Positions 34,351-43,637 of a stretch of DNA of 64,000 bases are shown here, piece after piece. The translations under genes were made by a program, and so were the position numbers. Origin of the DNA: Bradyrhizobium sp. BTAi1 (lineage in GTDB: Bacteria; Pseudomonadota; Alphaproteobacteria; Rhizobiales; Xanthobacteraceae); contig NC_009485.1 in the NCBI RefSeq assembly GCF_000015165.1, positions 4,359,501-4,423,500 of the forward strand. Direction: 5' to 3'. The notes beneath the pieces were generated by a model, which saw only the letters and a program-made list of their open reading frames with translations, was not told where the DNA came from and made no database searches. The first letter of the stretch is position 1. Every line of letters begins with the position of its first letter.

Positions 34351-35318
34351 ATTACGGTGACCGTGCACTTAAACCTGCGCGTCGCTGCACCGAAAATGAC
34401 CTGCATGACCGCCGGCAAGCCCGGCTGTGGACTGCCCTAAGCGGTCGCCCTGCCGCGGCGTGCGTCACCGCGTTGCTGCTCCAGCTTGCGGCCCGCAAGC
34501 TTATTATTGATTCATCGCGGAATTTCCGCACGCTGTCAGACTGATTTCTGTAGACGCCTCAATACGCTCACCCCTGTCCAGTCCCACCTCCAAAAATATT
34601 CTCCTTCCATTTTTCCGAATTTTATGATTGACTGCCTCCATCCCGTGCTCCTCGAGAGGGGCGCTTCGCGATCGTCACGGACGTTGGGTGCGGGGAGCGG
34701 TGGCCGCGGGCCTGTTGCAGCGCGCTGATGTGCGCGGACGAACGGCAGGTCGCGGACGTGAAATCGCGTGGTCCTGGCGCCCCGAAGCTGGCGCCAAGTC
34801 CTGGGGGTGATGATCCCCGAGGGCGACGGTGGCTACCAAGCCGGACACCGGGGAGATCGCGTATAAGCGTGAAGACCATCGCGCGGGGAATGCCGGAGGC
34901 CGGCTGAACCTGTGGTGACTGCCGCCTGCTTTCCTTGTTGCAGGCGGGCCATGGGTTGCGGCCTGCAGCCCGGCATTCCCCGCGCCCTCTGTCCGATGGG
35001 GGCGAACGCGATCAAAGCTCGGGCGCGGGAGGCGTCGCGGTGACGAATGAACGCGTCCGCGCGATCCATCGCAGTATCATGGGTTTGAGATGGCCGGCTT
35101 GATCCCGCCTCACGGACTCACCGACCGGTCTGCGAACCGGGCGACCGCGCCAGCCGCATCGGTGGGGCGGCGCGCATGCAATCCGGGGTGGGCGGCTTTT
35201 AACGATATCGACGGCCGGACGTCTCCGGCCCCGTCCCGCCGGCCCCGCACCTGTTGCGGACGATCCGGAGTATCGCTAGACTTCACGAGTATTTGATTGA
35301 TTCATTAGGACATTCCCG
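34351..35318. other. Non-coding stretch between transposase remnant and FG-GAP protein
   Basis: No credible gene is seen in nearly 1 kb. The left part (to about 34544) continues the transposase frame as junk. The right half, from about 34622, contains a structured repeat-like element. The last 200 bases hold the promoter region of the secreted FG-GAP protein, whose ATG at 35319 follows TTAGGA. Confidence 0.55.
34622..34990. repeat. Structured repeat-like element (possible ncRNA or dispersed repeat)
   Basis: The core is a 16-bp perfect stem, 34881-34896 paired with 34970-34985 (GCGCGGGGAATGCCGG and its complement), enclosing an 8-bp hairpin CCGCCTGC/GCAGGCGG (34922-34929 with 34940-34947). 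Upstream, from about 34622, lies a short frame (TGATTGACTGCCTCCATCCC onward) that resembles a sequence found next to the same stem in other rhizobial genomes as far as general familiarity allows; copy number was not checked. Confidence 0.55.
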
Positions 35319-37601
35319 ATGGCCGACATTGCCTCACCGATCGTGATCAGTGCGCCGGTTGGCTCTGTGATCAACATGGCGGACTACATCTCGCAGCTGT
35401 TCTCGGGTGCGAGCTACGCCGGATATTATTTCTACGACGGCTCGATCGACGAAAGCCAGTTCGGCTATTGGGGCAGCGCCCGGATCAACAGCCGCTTCGC
35501 CTATAACGGCACGGCCGAGCCGGTCGACACCGCCTTCTACGTCCCTGCGGCGCAGCTCAACAACCTGCAGCTCGTCGTCGGCAACGAGATCGAGCCCAGC
35601 ATCTACTGCTACGCGGCGTTCGGCCCGGGCTACGGCTCGTACATGAAGATCAGCATCGTGCCGACGCTGTACAACGACCCGACGCCGAACGCGATCACCG
35701 GCGACGACGTCGTCGCCGCCGCCAGGACCTATCTGCAGCTCTACCAGGGCTCCGCCAGCCCCAATGGCTGCCACTCGATCGCGTCGGACTACGCTGCGGC
35801 CGCCGGCGCGCCGCTGCCGGCGATGTCGGGGTCGCTGACCCCGTCGCAGAATCTCGATGGCGGGCTGTGGAGCGCGATCTTCAAGGGCGACGTCACCCCC
35901 GACCCGAACTGGCAGAACCGCCTGCAGCCGGGCGACATCGTCCGCTTCGACTATGCCGATCCGAGCAAGTCGCAGCACACCTTCACGGTGATGAGCGTGG
36001 CCAATGGCAAGGTCGATACGATCGACAATTGGAACGCCGCGCTCGGCGAGCACCAGACCGATTTCAGCCAGCTCGCCAATGCCTCAACGGTCACGATCTA
36101 CCGCATCACCGACCAGTATTATCACCTCTCGGGAACGGTGAATGACGACCTCCTGATCGGCAGCGTCAAGAACGATGCCATCGATGGCGGCGCCGGCAAT
36201 GACACCATCTATGGCGGCGTCGGCAACGACATTCTCAACGGCCAGGCCGGCAACGACATCCTCCGCGGCGGCGAAGGCGGCGACGTCATCAATGGCGGCG
36301 ACGGCATCGACACCCTGTTCGGCAATCAAGGCGGCGACCGCTTCGTGTTCGACCAGGCGATCCTGGCATCCAACACCGGCGTCAATTCCGACCTGATCCA
36401 GGATTTCAACCGCGGCAATGCCGGCGTCTACAGTGCCGCCGAGGGCGACACGATGGACCTGAGCGCCCTGCTCTCCTGGGGCGTCCATGCCGGCCAGACC
36501 GCCGATCATCTCGTTCGCGTCGTCGAGGACCAGAGCGGCGCCTTCGCCGACGTCCAGATGGACAGCGACGGCCTGAATGGCGGCGTGCACTGGACCACCA
36601 TCGCCCATGTCGCCGGCACACACCAATCCGAGACATTCCGCTTCCTGCTCGACGCCGGCGTGAGCGCCAGCACCGGCGTCCAGGGCGATTATGGCCTGAC
36701 CGGCGATTTCGACGGCGACGGCAAGGCCGATATCCTCTGGCGCAACGACAGCGGCACCCTGGCGCAATGGCAAATGAACGCCGCCCAGGTGATGGCCGGC
36801 CCGCAGCTCGGCTCCGTCCCGGACAACAGCTGGCACGTCGTCGGCGTCGCCGACTTCAATGGCGACGGCAAGAGCGACCTGTTGTGGCGCAACGACAGCG
36901 GCGCGCTCGCCGAATGGATGATGAACGGATCGCAGATCGTCTCCGGACCAGGCATCGCCTCCTCGCCCGACAAGAGCTGGAACGTCGCCGGCACCGCTGA
37001 TTTCGACGGCGACGGCAAGGCCGACATCCTCTGGCGCAACGACAGCGGCGGGCTGGCGCTGTGGACGATGAACGGCGCGCAGGTGCTGTCCGGGCCGAAC
37101 ATCGGCTCGTCACCCGATCCGAGCTGGCACATCGTCGGCGTCGATGATTTCGGCGGCGACGGCAAGGCCGATATTCTCTGGCGCAACGACAATGGCACGC
37201 TCGCGGAATGGTCGATGAACGGATCGCAGATCCTGGCCGGGCCTGCGATCGGCTCGGTGCCCGACCTGTCCTGGCACGTCGTCGCCACCGGCGATTTCAA
37301 CGGCGACGGCAAGGCTGACATTCTCTGGCGCAATGACAGCGGCACGCTGGCCGAATGGCAAATGAACAATGGCCAGATCCTGGCCGGCCCGCAGATCGCC
37401 TCCACCCCCGACCTGTCCTGGCATGTCATCGGCACCGGCGATTTCAACGGCGACCACAAGACCGACATTCTCTGGCGCAACGACAGCGGCACCTTGGCGG
37501 AATGGACCATGGACGGCGCCCAGGTGCTGGCCGGCCCGCAGATCGGCTCGATCCCTGACGCCACATGGAAGACGGTCGCCCACCATTATGATTTCGTCTG
37601 A
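35319..37601 (+). CDS. Large secreted RTX/FG-GAP repeat protein with Cys/His N-terminal domain
   Basis: The 760-residue protein has no signal peptide. Residues 125-240 contain GCHSIASDYAAAAG (C151) and QPGDIVRF...SQHTF (H220), spaced as in CHAP or NlpC/P60 cysteine hydrolases. Residues 285-340 hold GGAGNDTIYGG-type calcium-binding nonapeptides typical of type I secretion substrates. Residues 461-750 are six tandem copies of a 49-residue FG-GAP/VCBS-like unit (DFDGDGKADILWRNDSGTLA...). AGGA lies 9 bases before the ATG. Secretion by an ABC exporter and a role in adhesion or wall degradation are inferred; no exporter gene is adjacent. Confidence 0.85.
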   Translation: MADIASPIVISAPVGSVINMADYISQLFSGASYAGYYFYDGSIDESQFGYWGSARINSRFAYNGTAEPVDTAFYVPAAQLNNLQLVVGNEIEPSIYCYAAFGPGYGSYMKISIVPTLYNDPTPNAITGDDVVAAARTYLQLYQGSASPNGCHSIASDYAAAAGAPLPAMSGSLTPSQNLDGGLWSAIFKGDVTPDPNWQNRLQPGDIVRFDYADPSKSQHTFTVMSVANGKVDTIDNWNAALGEHQTDFSQLANASTVTIYRITDQYYHLSGTVNDDLLIGSVKNDAIDGGAGNDTIYGGVGNDILNGQAGNDILRGGEGGDVINGGDGIDTLFGNQGGDRFVFDQAILASNTGVNSDLIQDFNRGNAGVYSAAEGDTMDLSALLSWGVHAGQTADHLVRVVEDQSGAFADVQMDSDGLNGGVHWTTIAHVAGTHQSETFRFLLDAGVSASTGVQGDYGLTGDFDGDGKADILWRNDSGTLAQWQMNAAQVMAGPQLGSVPDNSWHVVGVADFNGDGKSDLLWRNDSGALAEWMMNGSQIVSGPGIASSPDKSWNVAGTADFDGDGKADILWRNDSGGLALWTMNGAQVLSGPNIGSSPDPSWHIVGVDDFGGDGKADILWRNDNGTLAEWSMNGSQILAGPAIGSVPDLSWHVVATGDFNGDGKADILWRNDSGTLAEWQMNNGQILAGPQIASTPDLSWHVIGTGDFNGDHKTDILWRNDSGTLAEWTMDGAQVLAGPQIGSIPDATWKTVAHHYDFV

Positions 37602-37781
37602 TGGCCGATCGTGTTGGACAGCGGCTCGCCCCTTCCGCAACCGGAGCAAGCATCGCGAAGCCACGCAAACATCTCACAGGAGGTGGCCTTCTGATGAGTG
37701 GCCCGCTAAGCTGCTGATCGCGCGGTCCGCTGATGCCAGGTCGGCCATATCGGTTCAGGACCGCAGACGTGGAGGGGCTGC

Positions 37782-39302
37782 ATGTCGATACGCAAGGTGG
37801 ATTTGAACGGCGACGGGATTTCCGACCTGATCCTGCAGGACGAGACCACCGGCGACGTGACGACGCTGCTGATGCAGAACGGCGCGCCGGTCAGCACGAT
37901 CACCTATCATGTCGCGGAGACTTATCCCTCGACCTACAAGATCACGGGCTTCGGCGATTTCGACGGTTCAGGCACCACCGATGTGCTGTTCCACAGCCTC
38001 AGCAACGATATCGCGATCGATTGGCTGACCGGCGCGAATGGCGTCGTCGTGGGCAACCCAAGTTATAATTGGATGCGGACCGGCTATGACGTCGTCGGCA
38101 CCGGCGACTATTCCGCCGATGGAAACTCCGATCTGCTGTGGCGCGGGGAGACCGACGGCCAGCTGATGATGTGGCAGATGAACAGCTCCTACATCAAGGC
38201 CTACACGCCGCTGGGACAAATCCCCACCAGCTACAGTATCGTCGACGGCGCCAGCGATTTCACCGGCGACGGCAAGTCGGACATCCTGTTCCGCGGCATG
38301 GATGACGGCCAGACCACGCTGTGGGCGATGAACGGCAGCGAGATCACCCAGCGCATCGACTTCGGCAAGATCCCGACCTCCGTGAGCCTCCTCGATACCA
38401 AGGCCGATCTCAACGCCGACGGCACCCACGACCTCCTCTGGTACGATCACGACAGCGGCAACGTCGTCGAATGGCTGATGCATGACGGCCATCCGACGGT
38501 CAGTATCATCGGCAACGTCTCCCCCTCCGCCCATGCGACCCTGATCAGCGCCGACGGCGACTATAATGGCGACGGGATCTCCGACCTGCTGTGGAATGTC
38601 GGCGGCAATCTCGTGACGTGGACGATGAACATCCAGGGCGGCATCTTCTCGGTCGACTATGTTCACGACAGCAATGGCAATCAGGTGCTGCTCGGCGCCA
38701 CGCAGATCGTGGAAGATGCCGTCGACACCTTCGACGGCAGCGGCCGCAGCAGCCTCGTGATCCGCGACACCAGCACCGGCGCCGTGCAGGTCCTGTCCAT
38801 GCTGGGACCGACGGCAACGAACGTCACCACCATCAATGCCGGCCCGAACAGCACGGTCGCCAATGGCGCCGGCTCGGGGGTGGTCATCAACGCGGACCAG
38901 TCTCACGCCTATTATGGAACCGACGGCAGCGACACATTCGTGATCCAGTCCGGCGGCGCGACGGTGACCGGCGGCGCCGGCGACAACCTGTTTCACGTCT
39001 CCGGCTTCAATTGGGGCGCGACGATCACCGACTTCAAGCCCAATGCCGATCAGCTGGTGCTGGATCACACCGCCTTCATCAATGCCGTCGGCGCGCCGGT
39101 CTACGATCCCGGCGTGGTGTCGTTCACGTCAGGCACCGCGGGCCCCGAGGTGGGCGATGCGCGCTACCAGTTCTATTACCAGACCACGACCGGCCAACTC
39201 TGGTATGCCGAGCCGTTCGGCTCGGTCGCCAACCAATATGAGCTGATCGCGACGCTGCAGAACCACCCGACCTTGTCGAGCCATGACATCCTGCTGGCCT
39301 GA
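37782..39302 (+). CDS. Secreted FG-GAP/VCBS-like repeat protein
   Basis: The 506-residue protein starts directly with a repeat unit (VDLNGDGISDLILQDETTGDV) and has five or six divergent FG-GAP-like units up to about 290, each with a DxNxDGxxD calcium loop and an LW/LF..W.MNG core similar to those of the preceding protein. The C-terminal part (about 380-506) has GTDGSDTFVIQSGG and a DFKPNADQLVLD segment, as in RTX C-termini recognised by type I exporters. GGAGGGG lies 5 bases before the ATG. It follows the larger protein by 180 bases and is likely co-expressed. Confidence 0.8.
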   Translation: MSIRKVDLNGDGISDLILQDETTGDVTTLLMQNGAPVSTITYHVAETYPSTYKITGFGDFDGSGTTDVLFHSLSNDIAIDWLTGANGVVVGNPSYNWMRTGYDVVGTGDYSADGNSDLLWRGETDGQLMMWQMNSSYIKAYTPLGQIPTSYSIVDGASDFTGDGKSDILFRGMDDGQTTLWAMNGSEITQRIDFGKIPTSVSLLDTKADLNADGTHDLLWYDHDSGNVVEWLMHDGHPTVSIIGNVSPSAHATLISADGDYNGDGISDLLWNVGGNLVTWTMNIQGGIFSVDYVHDSNGNQVLLGATQIVEDAVDTFDGSGRSSLVIRDTSTGAVQVLSMLGPTATNVTTINAGPNSTVANGAGSGVVINADQSHAYYGTDGSDTFVIQSGGATVTGGAGDNLFHVSGFNWGATITDFKPNADQLVLDHTAFINAVGAPVYDPGVVSFTSGTAGPEVGDARYQFYYQTTTGQLWYAEPFGSVANQYELIATLQNHPTLSSHDILLA

Positions 39303-39328
39303 GCGCGGAGGCCATGCCGCAATAAGCG

Positions 39329-39363
39329 AAACCCGCCTGGCGCGGTCTGCACCAGGCGGGTTT
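39329..39363. terminator. Bidirectional intrinsic terminator between FG-GAP gene and aceA
   Basis: A perfect 12-bp stem AAACCCGCCTGG / CCAGGCGGGTTT with an 11-base loop sits between the convergent stop codons at 39302 and 39392. The A-run on one side and T-run on the other let it serve both strands. Confidence 0.85.
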
Positions 39364-39391
39364 CTTGAAATTGCGATCGACCAGGCCGATC

Positions 39392-41029
39392 TCAGCTGAA
39401 CTGGTTCATCGTGTTGTGCGCGCCGCCGGCCTTCAGCGCCTTCTCGCCGGCGAAATATTCCTTGTGGTCGTCGCCGATGTCGGAGCCGGCCATGTTCTGA
39501 TGCTTGACGCAGGCGATGCCCTGGCGGATCTCGGCGCGCTGGACGTTCTTGACGTAGCCCAGCATGCCCTGCTCGCCGAAATATTCGCGGGCGAGGTTAT
39601 CGGTCGAGAGCGCCGCGGTGTGGTAGGTCGGCAGGGTGATGAGGTGGTGGAAGATGCCGGCGCGCTTGGCCGAATCCGCCTGGAAGGTGCGGATGCGCTC
39701 GTCGGCTTCCTTCGCCAGCGGGGTGTCGTCATACTCCGCCTTCATCAGCTCGGCGCGGTTGTAGCGGCTGACGTCCTGGCCCGCCTCCTTCATCGCGTCA
39801 TAGACCTGCCAACGGAAGTTGAGGGTCCAGTTGAACGACGGCGAATTGTTGTAGGCGAGCTTGGCGTTCGGGATCACCTTGCGGATACGGTCGACCATCT
39901 TGGCGATCTGCTCGATATGCGGCTTCTCGGTCTCGATCCACAGGAGGTCGGCGCCGTTCTGCAGCGAGGTGATGCAGTCGAGCACGCAACGGTCCTCACC
40001 GGTGCCGGGACGGAACTGGTAGAGGTTGGAGGGCAGCCGCTTCGGACGCAGCATCTTGCCGTCGCGGTTGATGATCACATCGCCGTTGCGGGCGTTCCCG
40101 GGCGTCACTTCCTCGCAATCGAGGAAGCTGTTGTACTGGTCGCCGAGATCGCCCGGCTGGCTCGAAAAGGCAATCTGCTGCGTGAGGCCGGCGCCGAGCG
40201 AGTCGGTGCGGGTGACGATGATGCCGTCCTCGACGCCGAGCTCCAGGAAGGCGTGGCGGCAGGCGCGGATCTTGGCCAGGAACACGTCATGCGGCACGGT
40301 GACCTTGCCGTCCTGATGGCCGCACTGCTTCTCGTCCGAGACCTGGTTCTCGATCTGCAGCGCGCAGGCGCCCGCCTCGATCATCTTCTTGGCCAAGAGA
40401 TAGGTCGCCTCGGCATTGCCGAAGCCGGCGTCGATGTCGGCGATCACCGGGACGACGTGGGTCTGGAAACCGTCGATCCTGGCGATGATCTCCGTCTCCT
40501 TCGCCTTGTCGCCGGCCTTGCGGGCCGCGTCGAGGCTGCGGAACAGATCATTGAGCTCGCGCGAGTCGGCCTGGCGCAGGAAGGTGTAGAGTTCCTCGAT
40601 CAGCGCGGGCACCGAGGTCTTCTCGTGCATCGACTGGTCCGGCAGCGGGCCGAATTCCGAGCGCAGCGCCGCGATCATCCAGCCCGAGAGATAGAGGTAC
40701 CGGCGGTCGGTCTTGCCGAAATGCTTCTTGATCGAGATCAGCTTCTGCTGCGCGATGAAGCCGTGCCAGCAGCCGAGCGACTGGGTGTACTTGGTGCTGT
40801 CCTCGTCATAGGCGGCCATGTCGGCGCGCATCACCGCCGCGGTGTAGCGGGCCACGTCGAGACCGGTCTTGAAGCGGTTCTGCAGGCGCATGCGCGCCAC
40901 GGCCTCGGCGGTGACGCCGTTCCATGTCGGGTGGGTTTCGAGCAGCGCGCGCGCCGCCTCGACCTCGGCCTGGTAGGACGCGGGGCCCTGGAGAGCTTGG
41001 TCGTTCAATCCACGCGGTTGAAAGTTCAT
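39392..41029 (-). CDS. aceA: Isocitrate lyase
   Basis: Isocitrate lyase splits isocitrate into glyoxylate and succinate in the glyoxylate shunt, allowing growth on acetate and fatty acids. The 545-residue length fits the long subclass found in rhizobia. The KQCGH motif (in SDEKQCGHQDG) contains the active-site Cys, and DADAGFG-like metal-site sequence IADIDAGFG is present. The ATG at 41029 gives the normal N-terminus MNFQPRGLND; the frame is open 23 codons further upstream without family resemblance. It is divergent from an ScfR-type regulator. Confidence 0.96.
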   Translation of the reverse strand: MNFQPRGLNDQALQGPASYQAEVEAARALLETHPTWNGVTAEAVARMRLQNRFKTGLDVARYTAAVMRADMAAYDEDSTKYTQSLGCWHGFIAQQKLISIKKHFGKTDRRYLYLSGWMIAALRSEFGPLPDQSMHEKTSVPALIEELYTFLRQADSRELNDLFRSLDAARKAGDKAKETEIIARIDGFQTHVVPVIADIDAGFGNAEATYLLAKKMIEAGACALQIENQVSDEKQCGHQDGKVTVPHDVFLAKIRACRHAFLELGVEDGIIVTRTDSLGAGLTQQIAFSSQPGDLGDQYNSFLDCEEVTPGNARNGDVIINRDGKMLRPKRLPSNLYQFRPGTGEDRCVLDCITSLQNGADLLWIETEKPHIEQIAKMVDRIRKVIPNAKLAYNNSPSFNWTLNFRWQVYDAMKEAGQDVSRYNRAELMKAEYDDTPLAKEADERIRTFQADSAKRAGIFHHLITLPTYHTAALSTDNLAREYFGEQGMLGYVKNVQRAEIRQGIACVKHQNMAGSDIGDDHKEYFAGEKALKAGGAHNTMNQFS

Positions 41030-41141
41030 GTCCGTGATCCCTTGGTTAAGGACAACCTGGGACCTGTTGTAAGCGCTCGCCGCGAGCGGACCAGACATTG
41101 CGCGGAAAACTTGTCACACTTTACAAATCTCTCGTGTATAG

Positions 41142-41158
41142 CTGTAAGGAGATTACAG
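41142..41158. promoter_or_regulatory. Candidate operator in the aceA-scfR divergent region
   Basis: A palindrome CTGTAA-GGAGA-TTACAG lies 18 bases before the regulator ATG. A related half-site (CTTTACAAA) occurs at 41119-41127. The divergent position between aceA and an XRE-type regulator makes these likely binding sites for that regulator. Confidence 0.5.
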
Positions 41159-41175
41159 TCACGAGACGACAGGCC

Positions 41176-42651
41176 ATGACCACCACCACTGCGCGCTCGA
41201 TCTTCATGGGCCCGCGCCTGCGCCGCCTCCGGCGCGAGCTCGGCCTCACCCAGGCCGACATGGCCGCGGACCTTGAAATATCAGCACCTTACGTGGCGCT
41301 CCTGGAGCGGAACCAGAGGCCGGTAACCGCCGACATGCTGCTGCGGCTCGCCCGGACCTACAAGATCGACCTCGCCGATCTCGCTGGCGACGGCGGCGCA
41401 GACCATACCGCGCGGATGCAGTCGATCCTCAAGGACCCGATGTTTTCGGACATCGACATCCCCGCCCTGGAGATCTCCGACCTCGCCGTCAGCTATCCCG
41501 GCATGACCGAGGCCTTCCTGCGGCTCTATACGGCCTATCGCGAGGAGCAGCTGGCGCTGGCCGAGCAGCGCGCGCCGGTGCCCGCCGGCAGCGCATCCGG
41601 GCCGGGAGTGGATGGTTTCGACGCCAACGATCCCGTCGCCGAGGTGCGACGGTTCCTGGCGGCACGCCGCAACAATTTCGCCCAGCTCGACGACGCCGCC
41701 GAGCGGCTGGCGCAGACGATGGTCCAGGGCTCGGCGACCGGCTCGGCGCAGGTCTCGGCCAGCCCTTCGGGCTTCATCGAGCGGTTTCGCACGCGGCATA
41801 ATCTGCAGGTCCGCTACATGCCGCCGAACGTGATGCTCGGCTCGCTACGACGGCTCGATCTGCACCGGCGGCAATTGCTGATCGAGGACTCGCTCGACAG
41901 CGCGAGCCTGAAGTTCGAGCTGGCACGGCAGCTCGCTTATCTCGAGCTCGACAATGAGATCGGCACAGCGCTGGAGGACGGCAAGTTCGCCAGCAAGACC
42001 GCGGAGCTCCTGGCGCGCCGTGCGCTCGCGGCCTACGCCGCGGCGGCGATCATCATGCCCTACTCGATCTTCGCCAAAGCCGTCGATACCAGGGCCTACG
42101 ACCTCGAGGCGCTGGCGCGGCAGTTCGGCACCAGCTTCGAACAGACCGCGCACCGCGTCACGACCTTGCAGAAGCCGGGCGCCGAAAAGATCCCGTTCTT
42201 CCTGATCCGCGTCGATCCCGCCGGCAACGTCTCGAAACTGCTCGACGGCGCCGGCTTTCCGTTCGCACGTCATGGCGGCGCCTGCCCGCTGTGGTCCGTG
42301 CACGGCATCTTCAAGACGCCGCGCCAGATCGTGACGCAATGGCTGGAACTGCCGGACGGCCGCCGCTTCTTCTCGATCGCGCGCACGGTGACCGCCGGCG
42401 GCGGCTCCTATGGCGCCGTCCGCGTCGAGCGCGCGATTGCGGTGGGCTGCGCGGCCGAGCATGCCGGCCAGTTGATCTACACCCGCGACGGCCACGGCCC
42501 GCGCGCCGACGAACCGACCCCGATCGGCACCGCCTGCCGGGTCTGCCACCGGCCGAAATGCGCGGCACGTTCGGCGCCGCCGATCGGCCGCGAGATCCTG
42601 CCCGACGATTTCCGCACCTCGTCGATCCCGTTCGGCTTCTCGGCGGATTGA
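41176..42651 (+). CDS. Short-chain fatty acyl-responsive transcriptional regulator (ScfR/RamB-type, XRE family)
   Basis: The 491-residue protein has an N-terminal XRE helix-turn-helix (about 9-63: RLRRELGLTQADMAADLEIS), a central IrrE/ImmA-related sensor region (about 210-300) in which the metalloprotease HExxH motif is absent, and a C-terminal DUF2083-type domain with a cysteine cluster CRVCHRPKC (about 453-461). This is the layout of regulators that read acyl-CoA status and control glyoxylate-shunt genes. The divergent aceA gene and the palindrome before this gene support that role. The start at 41176 follows AGGCC. Confidence 0.88.
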   Translation: MTTTTARSIFMGPRLRRLRRELGLTQADMAADLEISAPYVALLERNQRPVTADMLLRLARTYKIDLADLAGDGGADHTARMQSILKDPMFSDIDIPALEISDLAVSYPGMTEAFLRLYTAYREEQLALAEQRAPVPAGSASGPGVDGFDANDPVAEVRRFLAARRNNFAQLDDAAERLAQTMVQGSATGSAQVSASPSGFIERFRTRHNLQVRYMPPNVMLGSLRRLDLHRRQLLIEDSLDSASLKFELARQLAYLELDNEIGTALEDGKFASKTAELLARRALAAYAAAAIIMPYSIFAKAVDTRAYDLEALARQFGTSFEQTAHRVTTLQKPGAEKIPFFLIRVDPAGNVSKLLDGAGFPFARHGGACPLWSVHGIFKTPRQIVTQWLELPDGRRFFSIARTVTAGGGSYGAVRVERAIAVGCAAEHAGQLIYTRDGHGPRADEPTPIGTACRVCHRPKCAARSAPPIGREILPDDFRTSSIPFGFSAD

Positions 42652-42694
42652 GAATGAGCGATGCTGGGCGCAGCGCGAAGCAAGGAATGTGTCG

Positions 42695-43306
42695 ATGTCC
42701 GCAGCCTTCCTCCTGACCTCCCTGATCGTGGTGGCCTCCCCCGGCACCGGCGTGCTCTACACGCTCGCCGTGGCGCTGACGCGGGGATCCCGCATGAGCA
42801 TTGCGGCCGCGTTCGGCTGCACGCTCGGAATCATTCCGGCGATGCTCGCTGCCATCGTCGGCCTTGCGGCGGTGCTGCACACCAGCGCGCTGGCGTTTGC
42901 CGCGCTGAAATATTGCGGCGTCGCTTATCTGCTCTACATGGCCTGGCAGACGCTCGGTGAGCGCGGCGCGCTCGCGGTTGAAGCCCAGGGGGATGCGCGA
43001 TCGGCCGGCCGCGTGGTGCTGACCGGCTTCTTGATCAACATCCTCAATCCGAAACTGTCGATCTTTTTCCTCGCGTTCCTGCCGCAGTTCATCTCGGCCG
43101 ACGACGCGCATCCGCTCGCAACCATGCTCGAGCTGTCGGCAACATTCATGGCGATGACCTTTGCGGTGTTCGTGCTGTACGGCCTGTTCGCCGCGGCGGT
43201 GCGCGACCGCGTGGTCAGCCGTCCCCGCGTCCTGGCCTGGCTGCGCCGCAGCTTCGCCGCCGGATTTGCGCTGCTCGGCGCCCGGCTGGCGCTGGCGGAG
43301 CGTTGA
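42695..43306 (+). CDS. LysE family translocator
   Basis: The 203-residue protein has about six transmembrane helices and the LysE/RhtB N-terminal signature (VASPGTGVLYTLAVALTRG). Exports of amino acids or lactones are typical for the family. AAGGA lies 8 bases before the ATG at 42695, preferred over a GTG six bases earlier. A second LysE-type gene sits at 15.5 kb; the two are paralogues but not close. It follows the ScfR-type gene by 43 bases and may be co-transcribed. Confidence 0.85.
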   Translation: MSAAFLLTSLIVVASPGTGVLYTLAVALTRGSRMSIAAAFGCTLGIIPAMLAAIVGLAAVLHTSALAFAALKYCGVAYLLYMAWQTLGERGALAVEAQGDARSAGRVVLTGFLINILNPKLSIFFLAFLPQFISADDAHPLATMLELSATFMAMTFAVFVLYGLFAAAVRDRVVSRPRVLAWLRRSFAAGFALLGARLALAER

Positions 43307-43472
43307 GACCTCCATGCCGGTAAAGGACAACGCAACAACATCTCACAGCCTGAAATGAAAGCTTCGCAAAACCGCCCCGCCGCCAGCGTGTCCTCACAGG
43401 CGTGGCCGCGCGCGGTTTGCGAACTCCCCGCCCGCGGCCTCGACGACCCGAAAAGGATCCCGAGGCCTCCCC

Positions 43473-43637
43473 ATGCCATCTCCGACACCAGCCCTGCGCC
43501 GCGCCGCTGTGGTGATGCTCGCCACCCTCTTGCTCGGCAACATCGCCGTCATCATCGCTTTTCCGTCGCGCTGCGCGAACAGCCCACACGTCGCCATCGG
43601 CGGTCATATCTGGATCGCGGGCTGCAGCGAGCCCTGA
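43473..43637 (+). CDS. Possible small exported protein
   Basis: A 54-residue ORF with a basic N-terminus and a hydrophobic helix (AVVMLATLLLGNIAVIIAF), followed by a short tail with two cysteines (PSRCANSP and IAGCSEP). The layout suits a small anchored or exported protein. No clear ribosome binding site; not recognised. Confidence 0.35.
   Translation: MPSPTPALRRAAVVMLATLLLGNIAVIIAFPSRCANSPHVAIGGHIWIAGCSEP

Noticed and set aside
34553..34582. Possible right-end copy of the tRNA-Lys 3' end (att site)
   Set aside because: Only about nine bases (CGCTCACC-type) agree and they do not continue; below chance significance.
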